Notes under the pieces: generated by a model
The model's input: only the letters and a program-made list of their open reading frames with translations
Databases searched by the model: none
What the model was told of the DNA's origin: nothing
Program-made: the position numbers and the translations under genes
From: Proteiniphilum sp.
GTDB lineage: Bacteria > Bacteroidota > Bacteroidia > Bacteroidales > Dysgonomonadaceae
NCBI GenBank assembly: GCA_016839025.1
Contig: JADLKK010000002.1
Span: 1-64,000, forward strand
Reading direction: 5' to 3'
DNA: 64,000 nt
Shown: positions 55,638 through 64,000 of the stretch, one piece after another
Layout: each line of letters starts with the position of its first letter
Numbering within the stretch: position 1 is the first letter of the stretch

Positions 55638-56249
55638 ATGAAAACAAACTATCGCTCAATCCTGCCACTTGCCGTCACGACGTTCCTTCTCATCGCCTGT
55701 GGGCAACAGAAGAGAGATACCGCCACGGCGACATCTCACCCCACGGATTCCACCACATTGGCAGCCATCACTACCGCTGAGAAAGAGAAACAGGCACTGC
55801 TCTACCATGAGAAGCTGATGGCACATTTCGGAGCCGACTGGATTGAACGGGAGTCGGATCCGGACCTCTACCCCGACTATTATGGAGGCTCCTTCATTGA
55901 TAACAGCGGCAACTTTGTGGTGGCTGTTACCAGCGATATGGAAGCCAACAGGCAGCGCCTGGCAACCATCCTGGGGGGAGATGACTTCAAAATTGAGCGG
56001 GTCACCTATTCCTATCGTCAGATGATGCAGGTGATGGATCGAATTGATGCATTCCTGGTGGATAGTAGTATGGCGGAAGAGCATCCCGTGATGGCCCATT
56101 TCGCGGGTGCCTACCCCGATGTGATGGAGAACCGTGTAAAGGTAATCCTCACCGAGGTGAACAGTGAGATCACCGGTAGCTTCAAAAGGGACATCTCCGG
56201 CTCGCCCATGATTCTCTTCGAGAAGGGTGAGATCCCGCAGTTATACTAA
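55638..56249 (+). CDS. Lipoprotein of unknown function
   Basis: A 203-residue lipoprotein (TTFLLIACGQQ, Cys21) with a Ser/Thr-rich linker. A folded part from about residue 55 contains YPDYYGGSFIDNSGNFVVAVT, ATILGGDDFKIERVTYSY, and NRVKVILTEVNSEITGSF. The first of these resembles the prodomain of alpha-lytic-type proteases in pattern only (GAxxD ... LVVxVT), but no protease is nearby. It converges with gcvP after a 10-bp gap. Confidence 0.7.
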   Translation: MKTNYRSILPLAVTTFLLIACGQQKRDTATATSHPTDSTTLAAITTAEKEKQALLYHEKLMAHFGADWIERESDPDLYPDYYGGSFIDNSGNFVVAVTSDMEANRQRLATILGGDDFKIERVTYSYRQMMQVMDRIDAFLVDSSMAEEHPVMAHFAGAYPDVMENRVKVILTEVNSEITGSFKRDISGSPMILFEKGEIPQLY

Positions 56250-56259
56250 ACAAACAGCT

Positions 56260-59112
56260 TCAGGAGTGACAGAGGCAGGTGACCAGGTTTCGGTCGCCAT
56301 AGGCATTATCCACCCGTGCCACATTGACCCAGAACTTGTTATCTGCGACAAAGGGCAACGGATAGAGTGCTTTGCTGCGCGGGTAGGCATGATTCCACTC
56401 ATCCGCCACTGCCTCATACTCCGGGTGAGGGGCATTGACCAGCACGTTGTCCTCACGCGTGTACTCCCCCCTTGACACCTCGATGATCTCCTCATGAATC
56501 TGATCCATCACAGCCACAAATCGATCCAGTTCGGCCAAACTTTCACTCTCGGTCGGCTCCACCATCAGTGTGCCATGCACCGGGAAGGAGAGCGTTGGAG
56601 CGTGATAGCCATAGTCAATCAGTCGCTTGGCGATATCCGTCTCGCTGATACCCGAGACCTCTTTCAGTCCACGGCACTCCAGGATCAGCTCATGGCCTAC
56701 TCTTCCTTCGGCACCGCGATAAACAATTCCATAGGAGCTGTTTAGCTTTTCAGCCAGGTAATTGGCACTGAGGATCGCCGCTTCTGTCGCCTCCCGCAGT
56801 CCATCGGCACCCATCATACGGACATAACCATAGGTGATGGGAAGCACACCTGCGCTCCCGTAGGCTGCTGCCGACACGCTGTTTCGATCCGCAGGAAGCG
56901 ATACCGGGTGTCCGGGAAGGAAGGGTATCAGGTGCTCAGCCACACAGATGGGTCCCACTCCAGGCCCACCGCCGCCATGCGGAATGGCAAAAGTCTTGTG
57001 CAGGTTGAGATGACAGACATCGGCTCCGATGGTGCCGGGATTGGTCAACCCTACCTGTGCATTCATGTTGGCGCCATCCATGTAAACCTGGCCTCCCGCC
57101 TCATGAATCAGACGGCACATCTCCCGGATTGAGGTCTCAAAGATACCGTGGGTGGAGGGATAGGTGATCATGAAGGCTGCCAGATCCTCCCGGTACCGGT
57201 ACACCTTGCTGCGCAGATCCTCCATGTCAACGTTGCCCTTCGCGTCGCTGGCCACCGTTACGGGTGTAAAGCCTGCCTGGACAGCGCTTGCCGGGTTGGT
57301 GCCGTGTGCCGATGCCGGGATGAGCACCACTTTGCGTGTCCCCTGGCCGATACTCTCCTGGTAGGCCGCAATGGTAATCAGTCCTGCATATTCACCCGCC
57401 GCACCCGAATTGGGTTGCAGGCTGGTAGCAGCCAGTCCGGTAATTTCGGCCAGCATCTCCTCCAGCTCACCAACCATCTCCCTATATCCCAAGGCCTGTT
57501 CTTCAGGCACAAAGGGATGGATCCGCTGAAAACCGGAGAGTCCCAGTGGCAGGAGTTCAGAAGCAGCGTTCAGCTTCATGGTGCAGGAGCCCAATGAAAT
57601 CATCGAGTGTGCCAGTGAAATATCTTTCCGTTCCAGTCGCTTGATGTACCGCATCAGCTCTGTTTCGGTATGATAACGCTGAAAGGTGGGGTGTGTCAGG
57701 AATTCGCTTTTTCGAAGCTGCTCTTCCCGCAATGTAGCTTTTTCAGGCAGTTCGTCGATCATGAACACCTTCGAGCTGCCGGCAGCCATGGCAAAGAGTG
57801 CCAACAGTTCGTGCACCCGGTAATCGTTTGTGGTTTCGTCCAGGCTGATGCCGACTCTCCCATCGTTGAAATAGCGCAGGTTGATTTCCCGCATTTCAGC
57901 ATGGCTGCGGATATCCTCTTCCGTGATTCCTTCCGGCAGGGCGATGACGAGCGTGTCAAAGAAGCTCTCATTGAGCTGTCGGTATCCCATGGCCTGCAGC
58001 TCGTCGCTGACATGAGAGGCATAGGAATGAATGCGACTGGCAATCTGCTTCAGCCCCTCCGGACCGTGATAGACGGCGTAGAAGGATGACATGGTAGCCA
58101 GCAGTGCCTGGGCAGTGCAGATGTTTGACGTTGCCTTCTCCCGCTTGATATGCTGTTCCCGTGTCTGCAGGGCCATACGCAATGCTTCACGCCCATAGGC
58201 ATCTTTCGAGAGGCCGATGATGCGACCCGGCATGGCACGCTTGTACTCCTCTCGTGTGGCAAAAAAGGCGGCAGAGGGACCACCATAGAAGAGCGGGATA
58301 CCGAAGCGCTGGCTGCTACCGAAGGCAATGTCAGCCCCCCACTCTCCCGGGGGGGCAAGCAGCACAAGTGCCATCAGGTCGGTCGCTACAGCCACCCTGC
58401 TGTTGGCAGCATGTGCTTTCTCCGTGAATAACCTGTAATCCTCCACACTGCCGTTGTTGTTGGGGTATTGCAGGATTGCACCAAAGCAGGGGGTAGTGAA
58501 AGAGAAGCTTTTGTAATCTCCAACTACAATTTCGATACCAGCATATTGCATTCTGGTCCGCAAAACAGCCATTGTCTGGGGAAAAAGCTGCTGGTCCACG
58601 AAGAGGGTCTCCACGTTCTGCTTCACCTGTTCACGGCTGCGCAAGCCATACATCATGGTGGCCGCCTCGGCGGCAGCGGTGGCCTCGTCAAGAAGAGAGC
58701 AGTTGGAAAGCGGTAGCGCAGTGAGGTCGCTCACCATGGTCTGAAAATTGAGCAATGCTTCGAGTCTTCCCTGTGATATCTCAGCCTGGTAAGGGGTATA
58801 AGAGGTGTACCAGACCGGATTCTCAAAGACGTTGCGGTAGATGGGGGCAGGAGTGATGGTGTCATACCACCCCATGCCAATATAGGAAGCAAACACCCTG
58901 TTGCGGGCAGCAATGCGTGCGATCTCCTCTGCATACTCCTGTTCGGAGAGTGCTGCAGGAAGAGCGAGTGGCTTCTCCAGCCGGATGTCACGGGGAATGG
59001 TCTGGTCAATCAGCTCCTCGATGCTTTTCACTCCGAGGATCTCCAGCATCACATGCTTGTCGGCTTCACTGATGCCGATATGGCGATTTTTGAAATGTTC
59101 CATTGTTACCAT
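56260..59112 (-). CDS. gcvP: Glycine dehydrogenase (decarboxylating), P-protein
   Basis: GcvP is the PLP enzyme of the glycine cleavage system, taking CO2 from glycine and loading the aminomethyl group on the H-protein. The N-terminal HFKNRHIGISEADKHVML, the Gly-rich AAMTLGSCTMKLNAAS-like SLGSCTMKLNAASE, and the PLP lysine in HLNLHKTFAIPHGGGGPG are present. The length of 950 residues fits the single-chain type. It starts 4 bp after an MBL-fold gene. A second ATG three codons in is an alternative. gcvT and gcvH are not adjacent. Confidence 0.97.
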   Translation of the reverse strand: MVTMEHFKNRHIGISEADKHVMLEILGVKSIEELIDQTIPRDIRLEKPLALPAALSEQEYAEEIARIAARNRVFASYIGMGWYDTITPAPIYRNVFENPVWYTSYTPYQAEISQGRLEALLNFQTMVSDLTALPLSNCSLLDEATAAAEAATMMYGLRSREQVKQNVETLFVDQQLFPQTMAVLRTRMQYAGIEIVVGDYKSFSFTTPCFGAILQYPNNNGSVEDYRLFTEKAHAANSRVAVATDLMALVLLAPPGEWGADIAFGSSQRFGIPLFYGGPSAAFFATREEYKRAMPGRIIGLSKDAYGREALRMALQTREQHIKREKATSNICTAQALLATMSSFYAVYHGPEGLKQIASRIHSYASHVSDELQAMGYRQLNESFFDTLVIALPEGITEEDIRSHAEMREINLRYFNDGRVGISLDETTNDYRVHELLALFAMAAGSSKVFMIDELPEKATLREEQLRKSEFLTHPTFQRYHTETELMRYIKRLERKDISLAHSMISLGSCTMKLNAASELLPLGLSGFQRIHPFVPEEQALGYREMVGELEEMLAEITGLAATSLQPNSGAAGEYAGLITIAAYQESIGQGTRKVVLIPASAHGTNPASAVQAGFTPVTVASDAKGNVDMEDLRSKVYRYREDLAAFMITYPSTHGIFETSIREMCRLIHEAGGQVYMDGANMNAQVGLTNPGTIGADVCHLNLHKTFAIPHGGGGPGVGPICVAEHLIPFLPGHPVSLPADRNSVSAAAYGSAGVLPITYGYVRMMGADGLREATEAAILSANYLAEKLNSSYGIVYRGAEGRVGHELILECRGLKEVSGISETDIAKRLIDYGYHAPTLSFPVHGTLMVEPTESESLAELDRFVAVMDQIHEEIIEVSRGEYTREDNVLVNAPHPEYEAVADEWNHAYPRSKALYPLPFVADNKFWVNVARVDNAYGDRNLVTCLCHS

Positions 59113-59115
59113 ATG

Positions 59116-59784
59116 TTAGTCGTTTCCTTCACTTGGGTTCATATTGACAAAAGGGTTGTTCCGTTTCTCCTGTCCGATGGTCGTAGAGGGTCCGTGACCG
59201 GGATAGACAATCGTCTCATCCGGCAGGGAGTATAATTTGTTCCGGATACTGCCGATGAGTGTTTCGTAACTGCCACGCGGCAGGTCGGTGCGGCCGATAC
59301 CTGAATGAAAAAGAGCATCACCGCTAAAAAGGATATTGGCTTCCGCCTCATAAAAGGCTACGCTTCCGGGAGAATGGCCGGGCAGATGCAGGACATGGAG
59401 GATCTGGTTACCGAAACGGACCAGGTCACCCTCCTGTAGCTCTTCCCCCTTCACGGGGCGGTAATCGGGATGGGGGGAGGGAAATCCGAACATCCGCATC
59501 TGTGCAGGAATATCTTCCAGCAGAAACTGATCGTCCGGGTGATACCGGAGTGGTAGCCCAAACCGGTTGACGAGCGGATTGACCCCGAAAAGATGATCGA
59601 AATGGAGGTGGGTATTGATCAGATGCCTGACCACAAAGTCATGATCCAGGATATAATTGAGCAACAACTCCTGCTCATCCGCATAAAAAAAGGCTGCATC
59701 GATCACCACACACTCCTTCGTCTCGTCAGAGAGCAGATAGGTATTTACTCCCAGGGGGTTGAATTCAAATGTTTTGACCTTCAT
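59116..59784 (-). CDS. MBL-fold metallohydrolase, glyoxalase II-like
   Basis: A 222-residue enzyme with the full MBL metal set: NTHLHFDHLFGVN, LHLPGHSPGSVAFY, LFSGDALF, and VYPGHGPSTTIGQEK. This layout is typical of small hydroxyacylglutathione hydrolase-like proteins of unknown thioester substrate. It lies between rsmG and gcvP in the same direction, with 18- and 4-bp gaps, so it is likely co-transcribed with both. Confidence 0.9.
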   Translation of the reverse strand: MKVKTFEFNPLGVNTYLLSDETKECVVIDAAFFYADEQELLLNYILDHDFVVRHLINTHLHFDHLFGVNPLVNRFGLPLRYHPDDQFLLEDIPAQMRMFGFPSPHPDYRPVKGEELQEGDLVRFGNQILHVLHLPGHSPGSVAFYEAEANILFSGDALFHSGIGRTDLPRGSYETLIGSIRNKLYSLPDETIVYPGHGPSTTIGQEKRNNPFVNMNPSEGND

Positions 59785-59802
59785 GCGATTCTCTTTTTGT
59801 AG

Positions 59803-60435
59803 TCACTTTTCATTTACCAGGGGGAGATAAACCAGTTTTTTCGTCTGGAAAAAGGGATCGGAGAAATAGTCGGTGAGGGGCATCTCCTCTGCAATCTGTC
59901 GGTAAGGATGCAGCTCTGCCGCCAGGTTACCCCCTTTCAGACAGATGATGCCATTGGGCAATGCATTGATCTGTTCCCTGGCAATGTTCTTCCGGATGAT
60001 CCTGATCAGCTGAGGTAGCGGCATCACAGCGCGACTCACGACAAAATGGAATCTCCGTTTCTCCTCTTCCGCGCGGGAATGGATTGCTTCCACATTGGTC
60101 AACCCAATGGCATCTGCCACCTCACGCACCACCCGGATCTTCTTCCCGATGCTGTCGAGCAACAAAAAGTGCGTTTCAGGAAACAGAATGGCGAGGGGGA
60201 TGCCCGGGAACCCGCCTCCCGTACCTACATCCATGACAGCTGTACCAGGAGTGAACTTGATGAACCGGGCGATGGCCAGTGAGTGCAGCACATGATGCAG
60301 GTAGAGGTTGTTGATATCTTTACGGGAGATGACATTGATCCTGCTGTTCCATTCGTTATAGAGAGGAAACAATGCTTCAAACTGACTTGTTTGCCGCTCG
60401 CTCAGGGCGGGAAAATGATGTAGGATCTCTTTCAC
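59803..60435 (-). CDS. rsmG: 16S rRNA (guanine-N7)-methyltransferase RsmG
   Basis: RsmG methylates G527 of 16S rRNA with AdoMet; loss of it gives low streptomycin resistance in other bacteria. The AdoMet-binding VMDVGTGGGFPGIPLAILFP is clear, followed by LLLDSIGKKIRVVREVADAIG and FHFVVSRAVMPL. The length of 210 residues is usual. Its ATG overlaps the stop of the DUF3298 lipoprotein gene by 4 bases. Confidence 0.96.
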   Translation of the reverse strand: MKEILHHFPALSERQTSQFEALFPLYNEWNSRINVISRKDINNLYLHHVLHSLAIARFIKFTPGTAVMDVGTGGGFPGIPLAILFPETHFLLLDSIGKKIRVVREVADAIGLTNVEAIHSRAEEEKRRFHFVVSRAVMPLPQLIRIIRKNIAREQINALPNGIICLKGGNLAAELHPYRQIAEEMPLTDYFSDPFFQTKKLVYLPLVNEK

Positions 60436-61337
60436 TTCAGGTCGGCCAGTTTGGATGCAATGCTGTTTTCTCTCAACAGGGAGCGAATGGAGCCGTATGG
60501 GATCATGACCTCAGGTGCATCGAGCTGATAAGCTGAATATTCACCCTTGTTGAAGGTGTAGATGATGCCCTCTTCATTGAGCAGGAAGTTCCTGTTGGGC
60601 AGAATCTCGCGGATACCGAAGAAACCCAATTCTTCCAGCTCTTCAACGCTTTTCACTCCATTCTGTTCCAGGAGTGACGCAACAAACATGTTGCGCAATG
60701 CCGTGTCGTATCCGGCATTGAAGAGATCACTCTCCCCTACCGCTGTTCCCCTTCCAAGGTCGAAGACATGGTTGCGGCAGAGCTGGTAGGAGGCAGCCCC
60801 CCCCTTGTTGTTGGATTGCCTCACCTGAAAGGAGAGTAGTCCGTGCCGGTTGTAAATAATGGTATCCGAGATGCTCTCATAATAGGAATAGAAGCGACCG
60901 GCAGCACCTTCGGGGTGGTCGTGGTGGTTCTCCGTTGTCAGCCTCTCCAGTGTCCCGGGGATGGAAACAGTTTCCCGGTAGATGGCAGCATCACGGGTAT
61001 AGTTGTCCACATAGCTACGGACATATGCATCAACCGCGGCTGCAGGCTCCAGACTGGCATAGGCAGGTCCGAAGTGCGAGAGGACGAAAAACTGCTGCAG
61101 GGTGTCCAGGCTTGTTGTTTGACTGCTGAACGGATAGATGAATTCCACATGGATATCGCAGTATGGATTGGTGGTATCTCCTTCCAGATAATGGCGTGAA
61201 GCAACAAGAATCGTGTCGAGTACCAGATTGTTGTCTCCTTGGGTGATACTCCCGCCACCCTCTGTGCAGGAGGCAAGATGCAACGTTGCGGCAAGCAGCA
61301 GGCAGCAGAACGGCAGATAGAAAATTCTTCTCTCCAT
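60432..61337 (-). CDS. DUF3298-family lipoprotein, paralogue of the 37.6 kb gene
   Basis: A 301-residue lipoprotein with lipobox LASC near residue 24. It shares with the 37639-38499 protein the build of the middle DUF4163-like part and the C-terminal pattern (ILPNRNFLLNEEGIIYTFNKGEYSAYQLDAPEVMIPYG). The GGAHG motif of the first is replaced by GGAASYQ here. It precedes rsmG with a stop/start overlap and is behind its own -7 element. Confidence 0.83.
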   Translation of the reverse strand: MERRIFYLPFCCLLLAATLHLASCTEGGGSITQGDNNLVLDTILVASRHYLEGDTTNPYCDIHVEFIYPFSSQTTSLDTLQQFFVLSHFGPAYASLEPAAAVDAYVRSYVDNYTRDAAIYRETVSIPGTLERLTTENHHDHPEGAAGRFYSYYESISDTIIYNRHGLLSFQVRQSNNKGGAASYQLCRNHVFDLGRGTAVGESDLFNAGYDTALRNMFVASLLEQNGVKSVEELEELGFFGIREILPNRNFLLNEEGIIYTFNKGEYSAYQLDAPEVMIPYGSIRSLLRENSIASKLADLK

Positions 61338-61362
61338 ACAAGAAAGCTGTTATATTCTATTG

Positions 61363-61370
61363 CAAAATTA
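61363..61370 (-). promoter_or_regulatory. -7 element (TAATTTTG) of the DUF3298 gene
   Basis: The minus strand reads TAATTTTG about 26 bp before the lipoprotein ATG. Confidence 0.5.
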
Positions 61371-61423
61371 CATTTATTTATCGAGACTGGGATCTTTGTG
61401 GTGCGAAAATAAGCCCCTGAAAG

Positions 61424-61457
61424 AAAAAGGGCGGATGCACAGCGAAACACCCACCCT
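61424..61457 (-). terminator. Terminator after cydB
   Basis: AAAAGGG pairs with CCCTTTT across a loop that can add GG/CC pairs. On the minus strand TTTTTCTTTC follows. It lies about 20 bp past the cydB stop. Confidence 0.7.
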
Positions 61458-61479
61458 TTTGATTCAGTTCACCATCAGT

Positions 61480-62634
61480 TCAATAGGCATGTCCGTCACT
61501 GTGCAGGTCATCCAGACTCAGTTTCTTTCGTTCGAGTGCACGCCAGGCATAAAAGATGTAGGCTGCTACCACCGGCACGAAGAGTGAGACAACAGCCATC
61601 GCAGAGAGCGTAAACTCGCTCGAGGAGGAGTTCTGAAGCGTCAGCGAGCTCTGCAGATCTACCGACGAGGGATAATAGGCGGTATTGTTGTAACCCGCCA
61701 CCAGCAACAGCATTGTCACGGTAAGGATGGTCCCGGCACCGGAGTACCAGATCCCTTCCTTGAAGGCAAAGCTGAAGACGGTCCGGATGATCCCATAGAG
61801 CACGGCAAGCACACCCAGCAGGAAGAGCAGCATGATCAGCGGCATCTCAATGAAATTGTGCAGATACTTCATTTTTTCCAGGTAGACCTCTTTTGTGGCA
61901 GGATCCACAGCATACCCTTCGGCGAAGAGCGTCCAGATGAGAAAGACCAGAAAGAAAACCACAAAGGGGAGCCCGTTGAACAGTACAAACTTGCGGGAGC
62001 GTTTCTCCAGTACCTCATGACTGAGGCGGTTTACGAAAAAGAGGCTGGCGAGGGTACGTGCCAGGAAGAAAACGGCAAGCCCCAGCGCGATATTCCGCGG
62101 ATTGGCCAACAACTCAAGGCCATGCAACGGGTTCTGCCACTGACTGATAACCGGCCCTGCGTTTCCCAGACCGGCAATGTTTCCTTTGCCCACGGTGAAC
62201 GCTGAACCGGTAAAGAAAGTGGCTACGACCACTCCCAGCAGGAACGTGCCAAGCAATCCGTTTACAAAAAGAAAATTACGGTAGGTGGCTGCTCCGAAGA
62301 TATTGCCTGGCTTCGACTGAAACTCATAGGAGACTGCCTGCAACACAAAGCAAAAGAGTAGGATCATCCAGGCCCAGTAGGCACCACCGAAGCTGGTGGA
62401 ATAAAAGAGCGGAAACGAGGCAAAGAAGGCACCTCCAAAGGTGACCAGTGTGGTGAAGGTATACTCCCACTTCCTGCCCAGCGCATTCACCAGCAGCTTT
62501 TTCTCATCTTCTTTGCGGGAAAGGGAGTGGATCATTGACTGACCACCCTGTACAAAGAGCAGGAACACCAGCAGGCCGCCGAGGAGCGACATGATGAACC
62601 ACCAGTATTGTTGTAGAAATTCGTATGTAATCAT
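61480..62634 (-). CDS. cydB: Cytochrome bd quinol oxidase subunit II
   Basis: CydB is the second membrane subunit of the high-affinity bd oxidase, which reduces O2 to water with quinol. The 384-residue protein has about nine membrane helices, from the N-terminal WWFIMSLLGGLLVFLLFVQGGQS to the C-terminal AVVSLFVPVVAAYIFYAW. No small CydX frame follows before the terminator. It begins 41 bp after cydA. Confidence 0.95.
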   Translation of the reverse strand: MITYEFLQQYWWFIMSLLGGLLVFLLFVQGGQSMIHSLSRKEDEKKLLVNALGRKWEYTFTTLVTFGGAFFASFPLFYSTSFGGAYWAWMILLFCFVLQAVSYEFQSKPGNIFGAATYRNFLFVNGLLGTFLLGVVVATFFTGSAFTVGKGNIAGLGNAGPVISQWQNPLHGLELLANPRNIALGLAVFFLARTLASLFFVNRLSHEVLEKRSRKFVLFNGLPFVVFFLVFLIWTLFAEGYAVDPATKEVYLEKMKYLHNFIEMPLIMLLFLLGVLAVLYGIIRTVFSFAFKEGIWYSGAGTILTVTMLLLVAGYNNTAYYPSSVDLQSSLTLQNSSSSEFTLSAMAVVSLFVPVVAAYIFYAWRALERKKLSLDDLHSDGHAY

Positions 62635-62675
62635 AATGCTAATCTGTTTATCCGTTCAAGTTCGAAGAAGAAAAG

Positions 62676-64000
62676 TCATGCATTCAGCTCTCCGACGGGA
62701 TCAGGTCCCTTTTTGATCTGTTTCACCATGATGGTCACCTCCGCAATCAGCAGCCCGGTAAAAAGCACAGCGAAGAGGATAAAGGTGGTCACCACGTTCT
62801 GTGCGGAAACGGCTGATGAAGCTGCCTGTACCGGCAGGATATCCTGAATGGTCCAGGGCTGTCGTCCCACCTCGGCGACCACCCAACCCAGTTGAGAGGC
62901 GAGGTATGCCAGCGGAAGACTCCAGAGTGCCACATACTGCAGCCAGCGGTTGTCGGCCATCTCCTTCTTGTACAGGATGTAGAGCATGATCATGAAGAAA
63001 AGGATGAAATAGACCCCGATCATCACCATCAGGTGAAAGCTGTAGAAGGTGAGGGGTATGTTAGGGATGAGCTCCTCCTCTGTTTCGAGGTAGCCATATC
63101 CGAAGTGGGCATAGTTCTCCCGCAGGATGATCTCATGATTGGCCGCATCCGCATCACGACCCTCCTCCTTGGCCACCTGGTAGTCAGCCAGCGCCTGGAT
63201 AGCCTTCAGACCTCTCTCCCGTCGCTCCTGGAAAGAGAGGGCAGTGGTACCGTCGGGAAGGGTATACCCCCCATCCACAATGTCCACGATACCGGGCACA
63301 AAAGCATTGATATCCCTGTAACCCAACAGGGAGAGAAGCTTTGGTAGTTCAATCTTGAAGATATAAGGATCCACCTCATCGTTGTATTTCTCCCTGGCAG
63401 GGTTGAGCATGCCCACCGCCACCAGGCCGGCACCCTCGGTACCCTCGTAGAGTCCCTCCATGGCTGCCAGCTTCATCGGTTGCTTCTGTGCCACGTGATA
63501 GGCGGAGCCATCACCGGTGACCGCCAGCATCAGGAAAGCCACCAGTCCGACCAGTGAACCTATCTTCATGCTCTTGATGGCGAAGTCGGCATGGCGCTTT
63601 TTGAGCAGGTACCATCCCGAGACAGCTACCACGAAGGCAGCACCCACAGCCCAACAGGAAAAGGTGGTGTGCAGGAACTTGTTGTAAGCGACAGGTGAGA
63701 AGGCCACCGCCCAGAAATCAACCATCTCGTTGCGCACTGACTCAGGGTTAAACTCCATGCCAATGGGATACTGCATCCAGGCGTTGGCCACCAGGATCCA
63801 GAAGGCGGAGAGGGAAGCCCCCACGAATACCAGCCAGGTGGATGCCAGGTGCATTTTTTTGCTTACCCTGTTCCATCCGAAGAACATAATGGAGATAAAT
63901 GTGGCCTCCATGAAGAACGCGAAGATTCCCTCAATGGCCAGTGGGGCACCAAAGATGTCTCCCACAAACCAACTGTAATTCGACCAGTTGGTACCGAACT
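62676..64000 (-). CDS. cydA: Cytochrome bd quinol oxidase subunit I, N-terminus beyond window
   Basis: CydA holds the haems b558, b595 and d and the quinol site. The visible 441 residues include NKFLHTTFSCWAVGAAF (haem-ligand His), the long Q-loop region of about 100 residues ending FYSFHLMVMIG (Met ligand), and GWVVAEVGRQPWTIQDILP, the conserved C-terminal block. The frame stays open to the right edge, so the first residues are missing. It forms the cydAB operon with the gene after it. Confidence 0.96.
   Translation of the reverse strand, partial: FGTNWSNYSWFVGDIFGAPLAIEGIFAFFMEATFISIMFFGWNRVSKKMHLASTWLVFVGASLSAFWILVANAWMQYPIGMEFNPESVRNEMVDFWAVAFSPVAYNKFLHTTFSCWAVGAAFVVAVSGWYLLKKRHADFAIKSMKIGSLVGLVAFLMLAVTGDGSAYHVAQKQPMKLAAMEGLYEGTEGAGLVAVGMLNPAREKYNDEVDPYIFKIELPKLLSLLGYRDINAFVPGIVDIVDGGYTLPDGTTALSFQERRERGLKAIQALADYQVAKEEGRDADAANHEIILRENYAHFGYGYLETEEELIPNIPLTFYSFHLMVMIGVYFILFFMIMLYILYKKEMADNRWLQYVALWSLPLAYLASQLGWVVAEVGRQPWTIQDILPVQAASSAVSAQNVVTTFILFAVLFTGLLIAEVTIMVKQIKKGPDPVGELNA

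Overview
The window is a stretch of chromosome from a member of the order Bacteroidales. Several things point there: lipoproteins and DUF families typical of Bacteroidota (DUF3098, DUF4105, DUF4831, DUF3298, DUF4382), a Bacteroidota-type short AMP nucleosidase, an OmpP1/FadL-like protein, and many promoters of the TTG-N19/20-TAnnTTTG type. Base composition looks close to half G+C. A Dysgonomonadaceae-like organism (Petrimonas/Proteiniphilum group) is a guess, not a result. A cytochrome bd oxidase at the right edge implies tolerance or use of low oxygen. No rRNA, tRNA, IS element, prophage or CRISPR array was recognised. Most of the window is housekeeping DNA.

Left edge to 13 kb: a cobalamin riboswitch controls a TonB-dependent receptor that runs off the left end, next to two lipoproteins of unknown role. 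On the plus strand follow the tRNA CCA-adding enzyme and a compact run ftsX-DUF3098-uppP-truB-queA-folK-patatin-GH13 amylase, then prs and a helix-hairpin-helix protein. These cover cell division, wall lipid recycling, tRNA modification, folate and nucleotide precursors.

12.6-33 kb is mainly minus strand: a low-molecular-weight phosphatase, an HD phosphohydrolase, and a tight operon purM-prfA-[beta-barrel]-[lipoprotein]-pyrF in which two envelope genes sit inside an otherwise housekeeping operon. Next come a TPR protein, gyrA, secA, and a DUF4105 gene coupled to an alkaline-phosphatase-fold protein that appears to have lost almost every metal ligand. rpmE2 and serS follow.

33-45 kb: a 45-residue membrane microprotein, two DnaA-box-like sites, tilS divergent from pheS, two cell-envelope proteins, yceI, a sufB without its usual partners, ung, asnA and the pyrK-pyrD pair. 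An XRE-type regulator faces a gap of almost 900 bp that carries a repeated TACATTTGT motif.

46-64 kb: a 2-Cys-type glutathione peroxidase, holA, AMP nucleosidase, a stand-alone HsdR-N nuclease, panB, a FadL-like porin, a strange Pro-Trp-Tyr/Ser-Arg-rich secreted protein, two MBL-fold hydrolases, a SPOR lipoprotein, a DUF4382 lipoprotein, gcvP, rsmG, a second DUF3298 lipoprotein and cydAB (cydA cut by the right edge).

I found no clear new multi-gene system. The strongest leads are the conserved-fold pseudo-phosphatase beside DUF4105, the operator-like repeat array around the XRE regulator, the two-gene envelope insert in the pur/pyr operon, and the PWY/SR-rich exported protein.
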